This document shows, piece by piece, positions 1 through 5,448 of a stretch of DNA of 5,448 nt. Source of the DNA: Negativicutes bacterium (lineage in GTDB: Bacteria; Bacillota; Negativicutes; JAGOZY01); NCBI GenBank assembly GCA_018058445.1, contig JAGOZY010000096.1, positions 1-5,448 on the forward strand. The letters run 5' to 3'. How positions within the stretch are numbered: position 1 is the first letter of the stretch; each line of letters begins with the position of its first letter. The notes beneath the pieces are model-generated. The model was not told where the DNA came from. It did no database searches and saw only the letters and a list, made by a program, of their open reading frames with translations. The translations under genes were made by a program, and so were the position numbers.

Positions 1-641
1 TCACGAAGCCACCTATTTACATCACGGCGGATCCAGTTCTCTCATTGCAACCTGAGTCCATGGAAGAAGGACACGAGATCCTCTTACAGGCAGGATATCA
101 GTCGAAGAGACCGCTGATTGGCTTTGCAGTTCGCGAGTGGTCAGAAGGAGCTTCCTACCTGCAAGAAATTGCCAAAGTTGCGGATCAATTGATTGTTGAA
201 GAAGACGCAGAAATTGTCTTTATCCCTATGCAGTGGCCAGAAGATGGAGATGCTGCTCGCAAAATCAGCCAATACATGGCTGAGAAGCCAATTTTACTGG
301 AGGGCGAATTTAAAGTTCGTCAACATTTATCGTTGTTGGCAAATCTCGATCTATTAGTAGGAGTACGTCTTCATGGTTTAATTTTTGCAGTGCTAGCCCA
401 AGTACCAAGGCTAGGTTTGTCTTATGATCCGAAAATTGATAGTTTTCTAGAGATATTGGGTGATCGTCCAGTTTCTTCTCTCGAAAATCTACAATCTACG
501 GAACTTTTTGTGAAGATTCAGCAAACTTTACAGGAAGAAAAAAATATCAATGATGAAAAACTCCAGTATTTACGCAATTCTTCCGAAGAAAATGCACGTC
601 ATGTTGCCCAACTGCTGAAAAAAAAGACAAGCAGGAATTGA
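1..641 (+). CDS. csaB: Polysaccharide pyruvyl transferase, CsaB-like (C-terminal part, 5' truncated by window edge)
   Basis: This frame is open from base 3 with no stop before TGA at 639-641, so the gene enters from the left. The first candidate start inside the window, TTG at 45, lies within the conserved stretch TADPVLSL and is not the true start. The 212 visible codons match the C-terminal half of CsaB-type pyruvyltransferases, which are usually about 360 residues. Visible features are the TADP stretch near the edge, the VREW strand (bases 129-140), a Rossmann-like strand EIVFIPMQWP, and the family's signature GVRLHGLIF (R-L-H at bases 366-374) followed by LSYDPKIDSFL. Known role: transfer of pyruvate from phosphoenolpyruvate to ManNAc-type sugars of a secondary cell-wall polymer, creating the ligand for SLH-domain surface proteins. 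The tail is Lys-rich and AT-rich. The symbol rests on recalled motifs. Another pyruvyltransferase-family member acting on exopolysaccharide is the main alternative. Confidence 0.85.
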   Translation, partial: TKPPIYITADPVLSLQPESMEEGHEILLQAGYQSKRPLIGFAVREWSEGASYLQEIAKVADQLIVEEDAEIVFIPMQWPEDGDAARKISQYMAEKPILLEGEFKVRQHLSLLANLDLLVGVRLHGLIFAVLAQVPRLGLSYDPKIDSFLEILGDRPVSSLENLQSTELFVKIQQTLQEEKNINDEKLQYLRNSSEENARHVAQLLKKKTSRN

Positions 642-665
642 GACACTCGCAGCGAATTATTTATT

Positions 666-693
666 TTTACAACCAAAAAACAGATTAGATACT
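666..693 (+). promoter_or_regulatory. Possible weak sigma-A-type promoter for the ftsE operon
   Basis: The 100-base spacer between the csaB-like stop and ftsE contains TTTACA (666-671, 5 of 6 to TTGACA) and GATACT (688-693, 4 of 6 to TATAAT) with a 16-base spacer. An alternative -10, TAAAAT at 693-698, matches better but would need a 21-base spacer. The region is very AT-rich, so chance matches are likely. No intrinsic terminator is visible after the csaB-like gene, so read-through into ftsE is equally possible. Confidence 0.3.
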
Positions 694-709
694 AAAATAG
701 AAATCTAAT
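684..709. repeat. Short AT-rich inverted repeat upstream of ftsE
   Basis: ATTAGAT at 684-690 is perfectly mirrored by ATCTAAT at 703-709 across a 12-base centre. It overlaps the possible -10 region of the ftsE promoter. It could be an operator half-site pair, but only 2 of 7 pairs would be G-C and the spacer is AT-rich, so it may be chance. It is not followed by a T-run and is not a terminator. Confidence 0.35.
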
Positions 710-741
710 GAAATGAGCTGTGTTCAAGAGGAGGGGAGCCT

Positions 742-1431
742 ATGATCGAACTTTCTAAGGTTACAAAAGTCTATCCGGGTGGTACCGCTGCGATGGTAGA
801 AATGGATCTGACAATTGCGCCTGGGGAATTTCTCTTTTTAGTTGGTCCCAGTGGTGCCGGGAAATCAACGTTGATTAAATTATTACTGCGGGAAGAAAAA
901 CCGACATCCGGTTCACTGATTGTAAATGGCAAAGATCTAGCTGCTCTAAAAGAATCAGAAGTACCTTATTTTCGGCGATCATTGGGGGTCATTTTCCAAG
1001 ACTTCCGTTTGCTGCCAAATAAAACGGTCTATGAAAATGTAGCCTTTGCGATGGAAGCGATTGGTGCGCCACGCCGCGAAGTTTTAGTCCGGGTAAACCA
1101 AGTACTTGATTTAGTTGGTTTGCGCCTAAAAGGTAGGAGTTATCCGGCTCAGCTGTCCGGTGGAGAGCAACAGCGAGTTGCAATTGCCAGAGCTATTGTA
1201 AATAAGCCATTACTCGTGATTGCGGATGAACCGACTGGAAATCTAGATCCAGACACTTCCCATGAGATTATGCAAATTTTTGAAAAAATTAATGAAACCG
1301 GAACGACGATTTTAATGGTAACCCATGATAAAACTGTCGTAGATACGATGCAGAAACGGGTCATTGCCATTGAAAAAGGCCGCATTGTACGAGATGAAGC
1401 GAAAGGAACTTACGGATATGACTGCGAGTAG
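742..1431 (+). CDS. ftsE: Cell division ATP-binding protein FtsE
   Basis: Cytoplasmic ABC ATPase of the FtsEX complex, which uses ATP hydrolysis to drive FtsX and through it an extracellular peptidoglycan hydrolase. The 229-residue length is normal for the family. All nucleotide-binding motifs are intact: Walker A GPSGAGKST (residues 35-43), Q-loop Q86 in VIFQDFRLLP, ABC signature LSGGEQQR (138-145), Walker B LLVIADE (157-163, catalytic Glu163), D-loop GNLDPD, and switch His195 in MVTHD. The QDFRLLP segment and the C-terminal end IEKGRIVRDE followed by a GxYGYD-type tail are typical of FtsE rather than of general LolD/MacB ATPases. The ATG at 742 is set by AGGAGG at 729-734 with a 7-base spacer. 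The 3' end overlaps ftsX by 14 bases, which suggests translational coupling of the two subunits. It is probably the first gene of a four-gene operon. Confidence 0.97.
   Translation: MIELSKVTKVYPGGTAAMVEMDLTIAPGEFLFLVGPSGAGKSTLIKLLLREEKPTSGSLIVNGKDLAALKESEVPYFRRSLGVIFQDFRLLPNKTVYENVAFAMEAIGAPRREVLVRVNQVLDLVGLRLKGRSYPAQLSGGEQQRVAIARAIVNKPLLVIADEPTGNLDPDTSHEIMQIFEKINETGTTILMVTHDKTVVDTMQKRVIAIEKGRIVRDEAKGTYGYDCE
1402..1408 (+). promoter_or_regulatory. Ribosome binding site that decides the ftsX start
   Basis: AAAGGAA lies inside the end of ftsE, with 10 bases between AGGA and the ATG at 1418. It favours that start over the upstream in-frame ATGs at 1364 and 1394, which have no good purine-rich site. 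The resulting N-terminus (MTASSIEYFIREA) also fits FtsX alignments as I recall them. Confidence 0.6.
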
Positions 1432-2305
1432 CATAGAATATTTTATCCGAGAAGCTTGCCGTTCTCTTTGGCGTAATGCGTTTATGACATTTGCCTCGAT
1501 TATTACGGTGACGCTTTCTCTTTTAATTCTGGGGATTTTCATTTTGGTTGGAGTCAACCTCAATCATATGGCAAGCCAAGTCGAGTCGACTGTAGAAATC
1601 TCGATCTACCTCAAAGATGATATTGAAGAACCTGTGCGGCTCGATATGGAGCAGAAGTTACGGGGTCTTTACGGCGTGAGCGAAATTGAATTTGTGACCA
1701 AAGATGAAGCCTTAGAGCGCTTCCGTGAGCGGCTTGGGGATCGGAAAGATTTGCTTGAAGCCTTGGGTGGGACGAATCCACTACCGGCATCTTATCAGAT
1801 TCGGGTAGAGAATCCAGATCAAGTTCAGGCAGTCGTTGAAGCAGCAGTACAAATGCCTGGGGTCGACGATACCCAATTTGGTCAAGAAATTATCGAACAG
1901 ATCTTTAGCTTGGCGAAATATCTGCGGATTATCGGCGGAGTATTTATCGTACTTCTAAGTTTTGCAGCTCTCTTCATTATTGCAAATACGATTCGTATTA
2001 CTGTATTTGCCCGTCGACGAGAGATCAATATCATGAAATATGTCGGAGCAACGGATAGCTTTATTCGTTGGCCATTCTTCATTGAGGGCATTTTCTTAGG
2101 ACTTTTTGGAGCGATTATTGCGGCGACAATCATATTTATCGCCTACTCAATAACGCTTGATAGCATTACAGGAGCCTTGACTTTCTTGCCAGTACTTCCA
2201 AAATATCCACTTCTTTGGTGGTTAACTTTAGGAATTCTTCTACTTGGGCCAGCCATCGGCGCACTGGGTAGTATGATCGCTGTTAAAAAGTTCCTGAAGG
2301 TATAA
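1418..2305 (+). CDS. ftsX: Cell division protein FtsX (ABC transporter-like permease subunit)
   Basis: Membrane subunit of FtsEX. It carries the ATP-driven signal from FtsE across the membrane to an extracellular hydrolase. From the chosen start it has 295 residues, the usual Gram-positive length. Layout: a short cytoplasmic N-terminus with IEYFIREACRSLWRN, TM1 about 21-46, an extracytoplasmic domain about 47-168 (the hydrolase-binding loop in characterised homologues), TM2 about 171-190, a cytoplasmic coupling segment with ARRREINIMKYVGA (198-211) that contacts FtsE in the MacB/FtsX family, TM3 about 220-245 and TM4 about 266-290. A frame extending up to 18 codons further upstream exists (ATG at 1364 or 1394). 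I prefer 1418 because of the ribosome binding site and because the family's N-terminus starts just before IEYFIREA. The ftsX start codon lies within ftsE. The extracellular loop is the most divergent part and is expected to match its own partner, probably the next gene's product. Confidence 0.96.
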   Translation: MTASSIEYFIREACRSLWRNAFMTFASIITVTLSLLILGIFILVGVNLNHMASQVESTVEISIYLKDDIEEPVRLDMEQKLRGLYGVSEIEFVTKDEALERFRERLGDRKDLLEALGGTNPLPASYQIRVENPDQVQAVVEAAVQMPGVDDTQFGQEIIEQIFSLAKYLRIIGGVFIVLLSFAALFIIANTIRITVFARRREINIMKYVGATDSFIRWPFFIEGIFLGLFGAIIAATIIFIAYSITLDSITGALTFLPVLPKYPLLWWLTLGILLLGPAIGALGSMIAVKKFLKV

Positions 2306-2321
2306 CGGGGAGGGTGACTAG

Positions 2322-3464
2322 ATGATAAACCAATCATCCCGTCGGCCTCGCTGGCTTGCCGGGACATTAGCGATATTTTTAGCCTTTAGTATCGGAATGA
2401 CGTCGATACATGCCAAGACTGCTGAAGAACTGGAATCAGAGCAGCAGCAAATCCAGCAGCAAAAAGAAGCCAAACTGATTGAGCTTGAGTTAAAACGGCA
2501 AGCTTCCGATACAGAAGCTAGCAAGCTCGGTGAAATTCAATCTAAATTAGACGTGGCTACCAATGAATATCGGGATTTAAATCGAAAAGTAAATGAGCTA
2601 GAAGAAAAAATTGCCGATACAGACACCAAATTAATTGCCGCAGAAGCGAAGATGAAAGTTCGTAAAGAGGTTTTGTCCAAGCGGATGCGCGATATTTATA
2701 AAAAAGGGCAAATCAGCTATCTGGATGTGCTCTTAGGAGCCACCGATTTTGTCGATTTTGCAACTCGAATCCAAGTTCTTAGACGAGTCCTGACCAATGA
2801 TGTAAATCTCATCAACGAAGTACTCGACGAACAGAAAAAATTGGCTGCTCTAAGAGTCGATCTCGATACGAATCGAGTTGCCCAAACAGAACTCCGCAAA
2901 CGAGCGGAAGAACAACGAGCGATTATTCAGGAAGAGCGAAATAAACAAAAAGCGATTTTTGATAAAGTCTTTGCAGAAAAACAACTGACCGAAGCGGCCT
3001 ATGATCAATTAGAAGCAGATAGCTTACGAATTGAACGAGCTCTGCGAGGTAAACGCGGTGCTGGTGCTGGTTCGACTGGATCAATGATCTGGCCGGCTGA
3101 TGGACCAGTGACATCGTCCTATTCAGGTGGTCGAGTTCATCCGGTCTTCGGCGTAGTACGCCGTCATACCGGCACTGATATCGGTGCTGGCTACGGCGCA
3201 GAAATTTGGGCTGCCGATGGTGGCGAGGTTATTTACTCCGGCTGGATGAGTGGGTACGGCTATACAGTTATGATCGATCACGGCGGCGGCACTGTCACCT
3301 TGTATGCCCATCAAAGCCAAGTTGCCTGCTCGGTTGGGCAACAAGTTAGCCAAGGACAAGTCATTGGCTATGTAGGATCGACCGGATACTCGACAGGACC
3401 TCATTTACACTTTGAAGTCCGTATCGATGGAGAACCGACCAATCCGCAAGACGGTTATATTTAA
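2322..3464 (+). CDS. Secreted coiled-coil murein hydrolase, M23 (LytM) peptidase, FtsEX partner
   Basis: Exported protein of 380 residues. A basic N-terminus (RRPR) and hydrophobic stretch (about 11-28) form a signal peptide with likely cleavage after Ala31 (SIHA/K). Two long Glu/Lys/Gln-rich coiled-coil segments follow, about 33-125 and 160-242, separated by ISYLDVLLGATDFVDFATRI, a segment typical of EnvC/PcsB/CwlO-type N-termini. A Gly/Ala/Ser linker (245-254) leads to the M23 domain (about 256-372). The active site is complete: zinc ligands His282 and Asp286 (HTGTD), His363 of HLH (361-363), and the other catalytic histidines His330 (YAH) and His361. It is therefore likely a real D,L- or D,D-endopeptidase and not a degenerate activator. 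It starts 16 bases after ftsX with a G-rich Shine-Dalgarno at 2307-2316. By context, FtsX's external loop should bind its coiled coil and release an autoinhibited M23 domain. That is an inference from EnvC, PcsB and CwlO. Several symbols are used for such genes, so I give none. Confidence 0.93.
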   Translation: MINQSSRRPRWLAGTLAIFLAFSIGMTSIHAKTAEELESEQQQIQQQKEAKLIELELKRQASDTEASKLGEIQSKLDVATNEYRDLNRKVNELEEKIADTDTKLIAAEAKMKVRKEVLSKRMRDIYKKGQISYLDVLLGATDFVDFATRIQVLRRVLTNDVNLINEVLDEQKKLAALRVDLDTNRVAQTELRKRAEEQRAIIQEERNKQKAIFDKVFAEKQLTEAAYDQLEADSLRIERALRGKRGAGAGSTGSMIWPADGPVTSSYSGGRVHPVFGVVRRHTGTDIGAGYGAEIWAADGGEVIYSGWMSGYGYTVMIDHGGGTVTLYAHQSQVACSVGQQVSQGQVIGYVGSTGYSTGPHLHFEVRIDGEPTNPQDGYI

Positions 3465-3498
3465 AGGTTCGGCAACTGAACAGAAAGAAGGATGATTC

Positions 3499-4695
3499 AT
3501 GCAAATCAGTCGCACGAAACTAATTTTTAGTGCTATTGGTCTGATGGTTATAACTGCGGTTATGACCGTTGGAATTTATACATGGGCTCTGACTGGAGAT
3601 GCCTATGGAGCCTTGAGACTCTGGGTGGGCATGAAGATTGTCAGTACCCAATATGTCGATCCGGTAAAGAGCGATCAACTAATGAACGGAGCCATTCAAG
3701 GAATGGTGAAGTCTCTAGGCGACCCCTATTCATCCTACATGGACGAAAAAACGTTGTCGGCCTTTATGGCGGAAACGAAAGGCTCGTTTAGCGGAGTCGG
3801 TATCGTCCTTGGAATGAAAGATAATCAATTGAGTGTTATTGCGCCGATTGAAGGAACTCCCGGCGAACGGGCAGGAGTTAAACCAGGCGATTTTATCCGA
3901 AAAATTGATGGAGAGGAAACCAAAAACTTCTCTTTAGAAGATGCGGTGAATCGTATTCGCGGTGCTGAAGGAACTTCAGTGGTTCTCACCTTGGAGCGAG
4001 CCAGCAAAGAAAATCCGGATACGACAGAGACACTCGAAGTGACTTTAGTTCGTGAAAATATAAAAATAAAAACGGTATCAGGAAAAATGCTCGAAGGCGA
4101 TGTTGGCTATGTCCGTCTCACTTCTTTCAGTGAGACCTCCAGTGCAGACTTTTCTGCGAAGCTGACCGAACTCGACCAGCAAGGCATGAAAAAACTAGTC
4201 TTGGATCTACGTAACAACCCGGGTGGATTACTTCATACCTCCGTTGAGATTGCCGGTATGCTTCTCAAAGAAGGGGAAGTTGTCTCGGTTATTAATCGAA
4301 GTGGCCAAAAAGAAATTAGCCGCAGTGGCGGACCGAATGATCGTTATGAATCCCTCGTGGTGCTCATCAATGGGGGCAGTGCTTCGGCTTCAGAGATTTT
4401 AGCAGGAGCAATTCAAGATCGACATGAGGGAACTCTTGTCGGTACGAAAAGCTTTGGTAAAGGGTCAGTTCAACTGCTCTATCCACTGGATTTAGAGCAA
4501 AAGACCGCAGTAAAACTGACAATTGCTAAATACTACACTCCGAGCGGACGCTCAATCCATGGTACGGGCCTAGAACCAGATATCCAGATCGAATGGACAG
4601 GCGATGGTCCAGCTGGTGAAGTAGCTACCGATCTACAGCTAAAAAAAGCTCTGGAAATTATCCAGAGTAAACCAACGAATCCACCTGCTCAATAG
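3499..4695 (+). CDS. Carboxy-terminal processing protease, S41 family (CtpA/CtpB-like)
   Basis: Serine protease of 398 residues with an N-terminal hydrophobic segment (about 8-30) that acts as signal peptide or membrane anchor, placing the enzyme outside the cytoplasmic membrane. Next come a helical cap (about 38-92), a PDZ domain (about 93-170, with GVGIVLG and the GERAGVKPGDFIRKIDG stretch) that controls substrate access, and the S41 catalytic domain (about 185-360). The catalytic residues are Ser296 in NGGSASASEI, Lys321 in SFGKGSVQ and Gln325. The 25- and 4-residue spacings equal those of Bacillus CtpB (Ser309/Lys334/Gln338). The DLRNNPGG and YYTPSGRSIHG motifs are also family hallmarks. 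The start at 3499 has AAGAAGGA at 3485-3492. It lies 34 bases after the M23 gene without a terminator, so it is probably the last gene of the ftsEX operon. Family members cut envelope proteins or signalling factors near their C-termini. The substrate here is unknown, though the adjacent hydrolase is a candidate. Confidence 0.95.
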   Translation: MQISRTKLIFSAIGLMVITAVMTVGIYTWALTGDAYGALRLWVGMKIVSTQYVDPVKSDQLMNGAIQGMVKSLGDPYSSYMDEKTLSAFMAETKGSFSGVGIVLGMKDNQLSVIAPIEGTPGERAGVKPGDFIRKIDGEETKNFSLEDAVNRIRGAEGTSVVLTLERASKENPDTTETLEVTLVRENIKIKTVSGKMLEGDVGYVRLTSFSETSSADFSAKLTELDQQGMKKLVLDLRNNPGGLLHTSVEIAGMLLKEGEVVSVINRSGQKEISRSGGPNDRYESLVVLINGGSASASEILAGAIQDRHEGTLVGTKSFGKGSVQLLYPLDLEQKTAVKLTIAKYYTPSGRSIHGTGLEPDIQIEWTGDGPAGEVATDLQLKKALEIIQSKPTNPPAQ

Positions 4696-4734
4696 GTTGA
4701 AAACCGCGTCTATGCTAAGGAAATAGAGAATTTG

Positions 4735-4764
4735 AAAACGACTCCTTTTAAGGAGTCGTTTTTT
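4735..4764 (+). terminator. Rho-independent terminator after the ctp gene
   Basis: A perfect 12-bp stem pairs AAAACGACTCCT (4735-4746) with AGGAGTCGTTTT (4751-4762) around a TTTA loop, and ends in a run of six T (4759-4764). It stands 40 bases after the ctp stop and should end the ftsE-ftsX-M23-ctp transcript. The A-run on the left arm means it could also act on minus-strand transcripts. Confidence 0.93.
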
Positions 4765-4789
4765 GTTCACGAAAAGTAGGGACAAAAAA

Positions 4790-4798
4790 TGATATAAT
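4790..4798 (+). promoter_or_regulatory. Extended -10 promoter for the MinJ-like gene
   Basis: TGATATAAT is a perfect TGn-TATAAT extended -10 element (TATAAT at 4793-4798). It sits 25 bases after the terminator T-run, with transcription expected from about 4804-4806 and a leader of about 50 bases. There is no good -35 at 17 bases (CGAAAA at 4770-4775), which is common for extended -10 promoters. A TTCACG at 4766-4771 is too far away at 21 bases. Its place between a terminator and a gene start supports a real promoter. Confidence 0.75.
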
Positions 4799-4840
4799 AA
4801 AAGAAGGTATGATTTATATAAAAATGCGTATTGTTTTTAG

Positions 4841-4850
4841 AAGGAGGAGA
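4841..4850 (+). promoter_or_regulatory. Strong ribosome binding site of the MinJ-like gene
   Basis: AAGGAGGAGA is a near-perfect anti-16S match with 8 bases between AGGAGG and the ATG at 4856. It fixes the start of the right-hand partial gene. Confidence 0.88.
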
Positions 4851-4855
4851 AGTCG

Positions 4856-5448
4856 ATGTTTCCTTGGCGAGAGCTTTTAGGACTAGTTGCTCAGGGCTTT
4901 GCTCACGCTTTGCTTTCTCCTTTATTATGGCTTGTTATGGCTTTGATGGCTTGGCGTTACTACCGTTTATCCGCTTTTCGAAATCAGTTACTAGGTGGCA
5001 GTAAATTTCAAGAAATGCTCGGTGTATTTGGCGCTATGACCTTAGGTCTGGCAGGTGGTTGGCTGGGTAGTCTGATTCTTAGCTTTTCGGGTATTACGTT
5101 AAACGAAATGGGAATTACCTATCTGTGGATCATGGCTATCCTTTTAATGTTTGTTCATGCACGGTTTATCTGTTTTGCCTATGGTGGCGGACTTCTGATT
5201 TTATGTTCGTTGTTAATTGGCTGGCCGGCAATTAATGGGCCGATATTGCTTGCCCTCATTGGCGTGCTTCATTTGGTCGAAAGCGTATTGATCACCTGTG
5301 GTGGGCCAGCAGGAGCACTCCCCGTATGGGTTCAGCATCCTCGCACTCGTGAATGGCTAGTTGGCTATCGAATGGAGCATTTTTGGCCTCTTCCCCTATT
5401 GCTGTTTTTAGCAGTGCCGTTAACGCCGGAATTGATCGCTGCCGGTGG
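4856..5448 (+). CDS. MinJ-like polytopic membrane protein, probably with a C-terminal PDZ domain beyond the edge (3' truncated)
   Basis: The frame is open from ATG 4856 to the window end: 197 codons plus two bases, no stop. The start is set by the strong ribosome binding site. The product is very hydrophobic, with about six predicted membrane spans: roughly 16-35, 54-77, 88-105, 107-123, 128-147 and 177-194. Between them are polar loops such as RYYRLSAFRNQLLGGSKFQE (35-53) and QHPRTREWLVGYRMEHFWP (160-178). The stretches GVLHLVESVLI (136-146) and the HFWPLPLLLF end resemble, as I recall them, Bacillus MinJ/YvjD and related Firmicute PDZ-domain membrane proteins, which also sit beside ctpB and ftsEX. 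MinJ bridges DivIVA and MinCD and helps restrict division to mid-cell. The PDZ domain expected after the membrane spans is not in the window, so the assignment rests on topology, the short motifs and gene order. An unrelated membrane protein is possible. Confidence 0.75.
   Translation, partial: MFPWRELLGLVAQGFAHALLSPLLWLVMALMAWRYYRLSAFRNQLLGGSKFQEMLGVFGAMTLGLAGGWLGSLILSFSGITLNEMGITYLWIMAILLMFVHARFICFAYGGGLLILCSLLIGWPAINGPILLALIGVLHLVESVLITCGGPAGALPVWVQHPRTREWLVGYRMEHFWPLPLLLFLAVPLTPELIAAG

Noticed and set aside
45..641. TTG at 45 as the start of a complete 198-residue protein
   Set aside because: The frame is open to the left edge, and the codons before 45 encode part of the conserved TADPVLSL stretch, so the gene is truncated and not short.
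642..668. T-rich stretch after the csaB-like stop as a terminator
   Set aside because: No stable stem precedes the T-run at 659-668. Only a three-base TCG/CGA pairing is visible.
989..1563. Minus-strand open frames of 64-83 codons across ftsE and the ftsX start
   Set aside because: They lie antisense to well-conserved genes, overlap one another, and show no recognisable motif or ribosome binding site. They are shadows of the coding strand.
1882..3404. Minus-strand open frames of 60-93 codons across ftsX and the M23 gene
   Set aside because: All are antisense to strongly supported genes, with unusual composition and no initiation signals.
3469..3482. GTTC...GAAC mini-hairpin between the M23 and ctp genes
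   Set aside because: The stem is only four base pairs, with no T-run. It is too weak to be a terminator or RNA element.
3582..3791. Plus-strand 69-codon frame inside the ctp gene
   Set aside because: It is out of frame within the conserved S41 gene and has no recognisable domain or separate ribosome binding site.
3825..4007. Minus-strand 60-codon frame across the PDZ region of the ctp gene
   Set aside because: It is antisense to the conserved PDZ coding sequence and has no independent support.
4809..4880. Small leader ORF (ATG 4809 or 4824) overlapping the MinJ-like start, possibly regulatory
   Set aside because: The purine run before 4809 is only about one base from the ATG, there is none at 4824, and the Arg-rich product arises from reading the Shine-Dalgarno itself.

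Overview
The window is a chromosomal stretch of a low-to-moderate-GC Firmicute (Bacillota). It carries six collinear plus-strand genes: the 3' end of a csaB-type pyruvyltransferase gene, complete ftsE, ftsX, an M23 murein hydrolase gene and a ctp (S41) protease gene, and the 5' part of a MinJ-like multi-membrane-span gene. Strong purine-rich Shine-Dalgarno sites, tight gene packing and the order ftsE-ftsX-M23-ctp-PDZ/MinJ-like protein all point to Firmicutes. The FtsE C-terminus and FtsX N-terminus resemble, from memory, Clostridia/Negativicutes versions, but I cannot fix a genus.

Layout: positions 1-641 are the C-terminal 212 codons of the CsaB-like enzyme, which would pyruvylate a cell-wall polysaccharide. 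Positions 642-741 are an AT-rich spacer with a possible weak promoter and a 7-bp dyad. Positions 742-4695 form a tight cluster: ftsE and ftsX overlap by 14 bases, then gaps of 16 and 34 bases precede the M23 gene and the ctp gene. Positions 4696-4855 hold a clear intrinsic terminator followed by a perfect extended -10 promoter and a strong ribosome binding site. From 4856 to the right edge is an open frame of 197 codons encoding a polytopic membrane protein that runs out of the window.

How the parts fit: FtsE (ATPase) and FtsX (membrane subunit) form the ABC-type complex that gates peptidoglycan hydrolysis at division or elongation sites. The exported coiled-coil M23 protein is the likely FtsX-controlled partner, and its zinc and catalytic residues are all present, so it is probably a hydrolase itself and not a degenerate EnvC-type activator. 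The secreted or membrane-anchored Ctp protease could process this or another envelope protein. The MinJ-like protein would link to division-site placement, but it appears to have its own promoter.

I see no mobile element, CRISPR array, RNA gene or undescribed system. The most interesting points concern regulation and partnership inside a known envelope-remodelling cluster.
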